DNA from: Deltaproteobacteria bacterium
GTDB taxonomy: Bacteria > Bdellovibrionota > FAC87 > UBA2466
DNA: 6,832 bases
NCBI GenBank assembly: GCA_013205415.1
Contig: JABMMY010000176.1
Coordinates: 1 to 6,832, forward strand
Direction: 5' to 3'
The notes under the pieces are model-generated. The model searched no databases and was not told the DNA's origin. It worked only from the letters and a program-made list of their open reading frames with translations. Position numbers and translations under genes: made by a program. How positions within the stretch are numbered: position 1 is the stretch's first letter; each line of letters begins with the position of its first letter. Shown here piece by piece: positions 6,013 to 6,832 of the stretch.

Positions 6013-6832
6013 CTAGTAAATTACCGGTGGGGGCTGTGACCATGGGCAGGACCTTATTGAGGGTTTGCCCATTTAATATTTTTTCATAATAGGAAATATA
6101 TTTATCGGCCATAATTTTGTAATGAAATTTAGAGAGAGCCCAATCTCTACAAACCTGTGGTGAAAAACTACCCAAACTAGCAACCGCCTCCACCATCTCC
6201 TTTTCGTTAAAACAAATTTTTCCAACTTCAGAGGTGATAAGTTCGGGTAGTGAGCCAAAAGGGGAGCCTAAAACGGGGGCTCCACTCACCAGGGCCTCAA
6301 CCACCGCAATACCAAAGGGTTCATGCCAAATCACTGGAAATAGGAGACCCGCAGTTTTAGAAAGCCAGTGAGCTTTAGTAGAGCCATCCACCATTCCCTC
6401 CCAAAAGACTCCGCGCCAACGATTAAAAAGTATTCTTTTTCCACCTAAAATATGTAGTTCTTGGTGAGCCGCTCTAGCGATATGAATAGCTCCCGACACA
6501 TTTTTTACAGCCCAAGAGGCCTTGGCTAAAAAAACAAGATACCTATCTCGGGTTTTCCGAAAAAGATATTCATCAGGATCGACCCCATTATACACAAAGG
6601 CGGAAGAGCCGTGACGATAGGCATGGTTTTGACTCACAAATACGGTATTGATTGAATAGTTCTCGGCCACCTTTCCATTGCCTCCGATGGTCACCAAATG
6701 AGGTCGGTCTGGAATTTCGGTTGGCGTATTAAAAAAGTGAAGGAGGTCGGCGGAGATTTTTGAGATCCCATGTTCGGTATAGGGAACCACGGTAGCAAAG
6801 GGACATTCGCTATTGGGAGCACAGACTAAGGT
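6005..6832 (-). CDS. GT4-family glycosyltransferase, C-terminal part (N-terminus beyond right edge)
   Basis: This is a retaining GT-B-fold transferase that would use a nucleotide-sugar donor to build a glycan such as LPS, capsule or exopolysaccharide. The frame is open to the window edge: 14 codons (from TLVCAPNSECPF) lie upstream of the first possible in-window start, a GTG at 6790-6788 that is not a credible true start. The 275 visible residues hold the end of the N-terminal domain, NGVDPDEY (82-89), the donor-domain strand LVFLAKASWAVKN (99-111), ILGG (128-131), and LLFPVIWHEPFGIAVVEALVSGAPVLGS. That last stretch contains the GT4 EX7E motif (Glu171-Glu179), followed by FGSLPELI, the family's 'GGIPEVV' position. 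Donor and acceptor cannot be predicted. It converges on cysteine dioxygenase with a 9-bp gap. Together with rfbB and the Rmd-like gene it hints at surface polysaccharide synthesis. Confidence 0.87.
   Translation of the reverse strand, partial: TLVCAPNSECPFATVVPYTEHGISKISADLLHFFNTPTEIPDRPHLVTIGGNGKVAENYSINTVFVSQNHAYRHGSSAFVYNGVDPDEYLFRKTRDRYLVFLAKASWAVKNVSGAIHIARAAHQELHILGGKRILFNRWRGVFWEGMVDGSTKAHWLSKTAGLLFPVIWHEPFGIAVVEALVSGAPVLGSPFGSLPELITSEVGKICFNEKEMVEAVASLGSFSPQVCRDWALSKFHYKIMADKYISYYEKILNGQTLNKVLPMVTAPTGNLLDF

Noticed and set aside
6073..6258. Open frame of 61 codons on the minus strand
   Set aside because: Overlaps the glycosyltransferase in another frame of the same strand; the glycosyltransferase motifs are decisive.
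6788..6790. GTG at 6790-6788 as the start of the glycosyltransferase
   Set aside because: The frame remains open to the window edge and the protein would lack most of the GT-B N-terminal domain; it is a truncated gene, not a short one.

Overview
The window looks like ordinary chromosomal DNA from an AT-rich (roughly 40% GC by eye) Gram-negative bacterium. The dTDP-sugar, GDP-sugar and glycosyltransferase genes at its edges suggest an envelope-polysaccharide neighbourhood. The mix of genes would fit Bdellovibrionota or a related lineage, but that is only a low-confidence inference; no rRNA or other marker gene is present. I see no insertion sequence, integrase, CRISPR array, tRNA or phage gene, and nothing that clearly forms a new multi-gene system.

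Layout from left to right. (1) The first 49 codons of a dTDP-glucose 4,6-dehydratase (rfbB) run leftwards out of the window. (2) It is divergent from an Rmd-like NAD(P)-dependent sugar reductase/epimerase at 306-1220, which has a good sigma70-type promoter so close to the ATG that the mRNA may be leaderless. (3) Thioredoxin reductase (trxB) follows at 1281-2207, with its own candidate promoter and a strong ribosome binding site. (4) An M3A zinc oligopeptidase resembling thimet oligopeptidase lies at 2263-4257. (5) Facing it on the minus strand is a stand-alone DUF2090 TIM-barrel aldolase-like protein (4305-5228), related to the C-terminal half of some IolC proteins. (6) Divergent from that is a type I cysteine dioxygenase (5411-5995) with a clear promoter. 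(7) A GT4-family glycosyltransferase, truncated at the right edge, runs leftwards and ends only 9 bp from the dioxygenase stop codon.

The genes do not form one pathway. The outer three (rfbB, the Rmd-like gene and the GT4) could contribute to activated deoxysugar supply and glycan assembly. The central four are housekeeping: redox, peptide turnover, a carbon-phosphate aldolase-like enzyme and cysteine catabolism. The most interesting detail is upstream of the M3 peptidase. A short frame from ATG 2228, joined to the peptidase frame by a one-base shift at an 8-T run, would encode a convincing Sec signal peptide ending in SNA. As written, the sequence breaks that signal peptide. This points to recoding or phase variation of the enzyme's location, to a decayed leader, or to a homopolymer length error.
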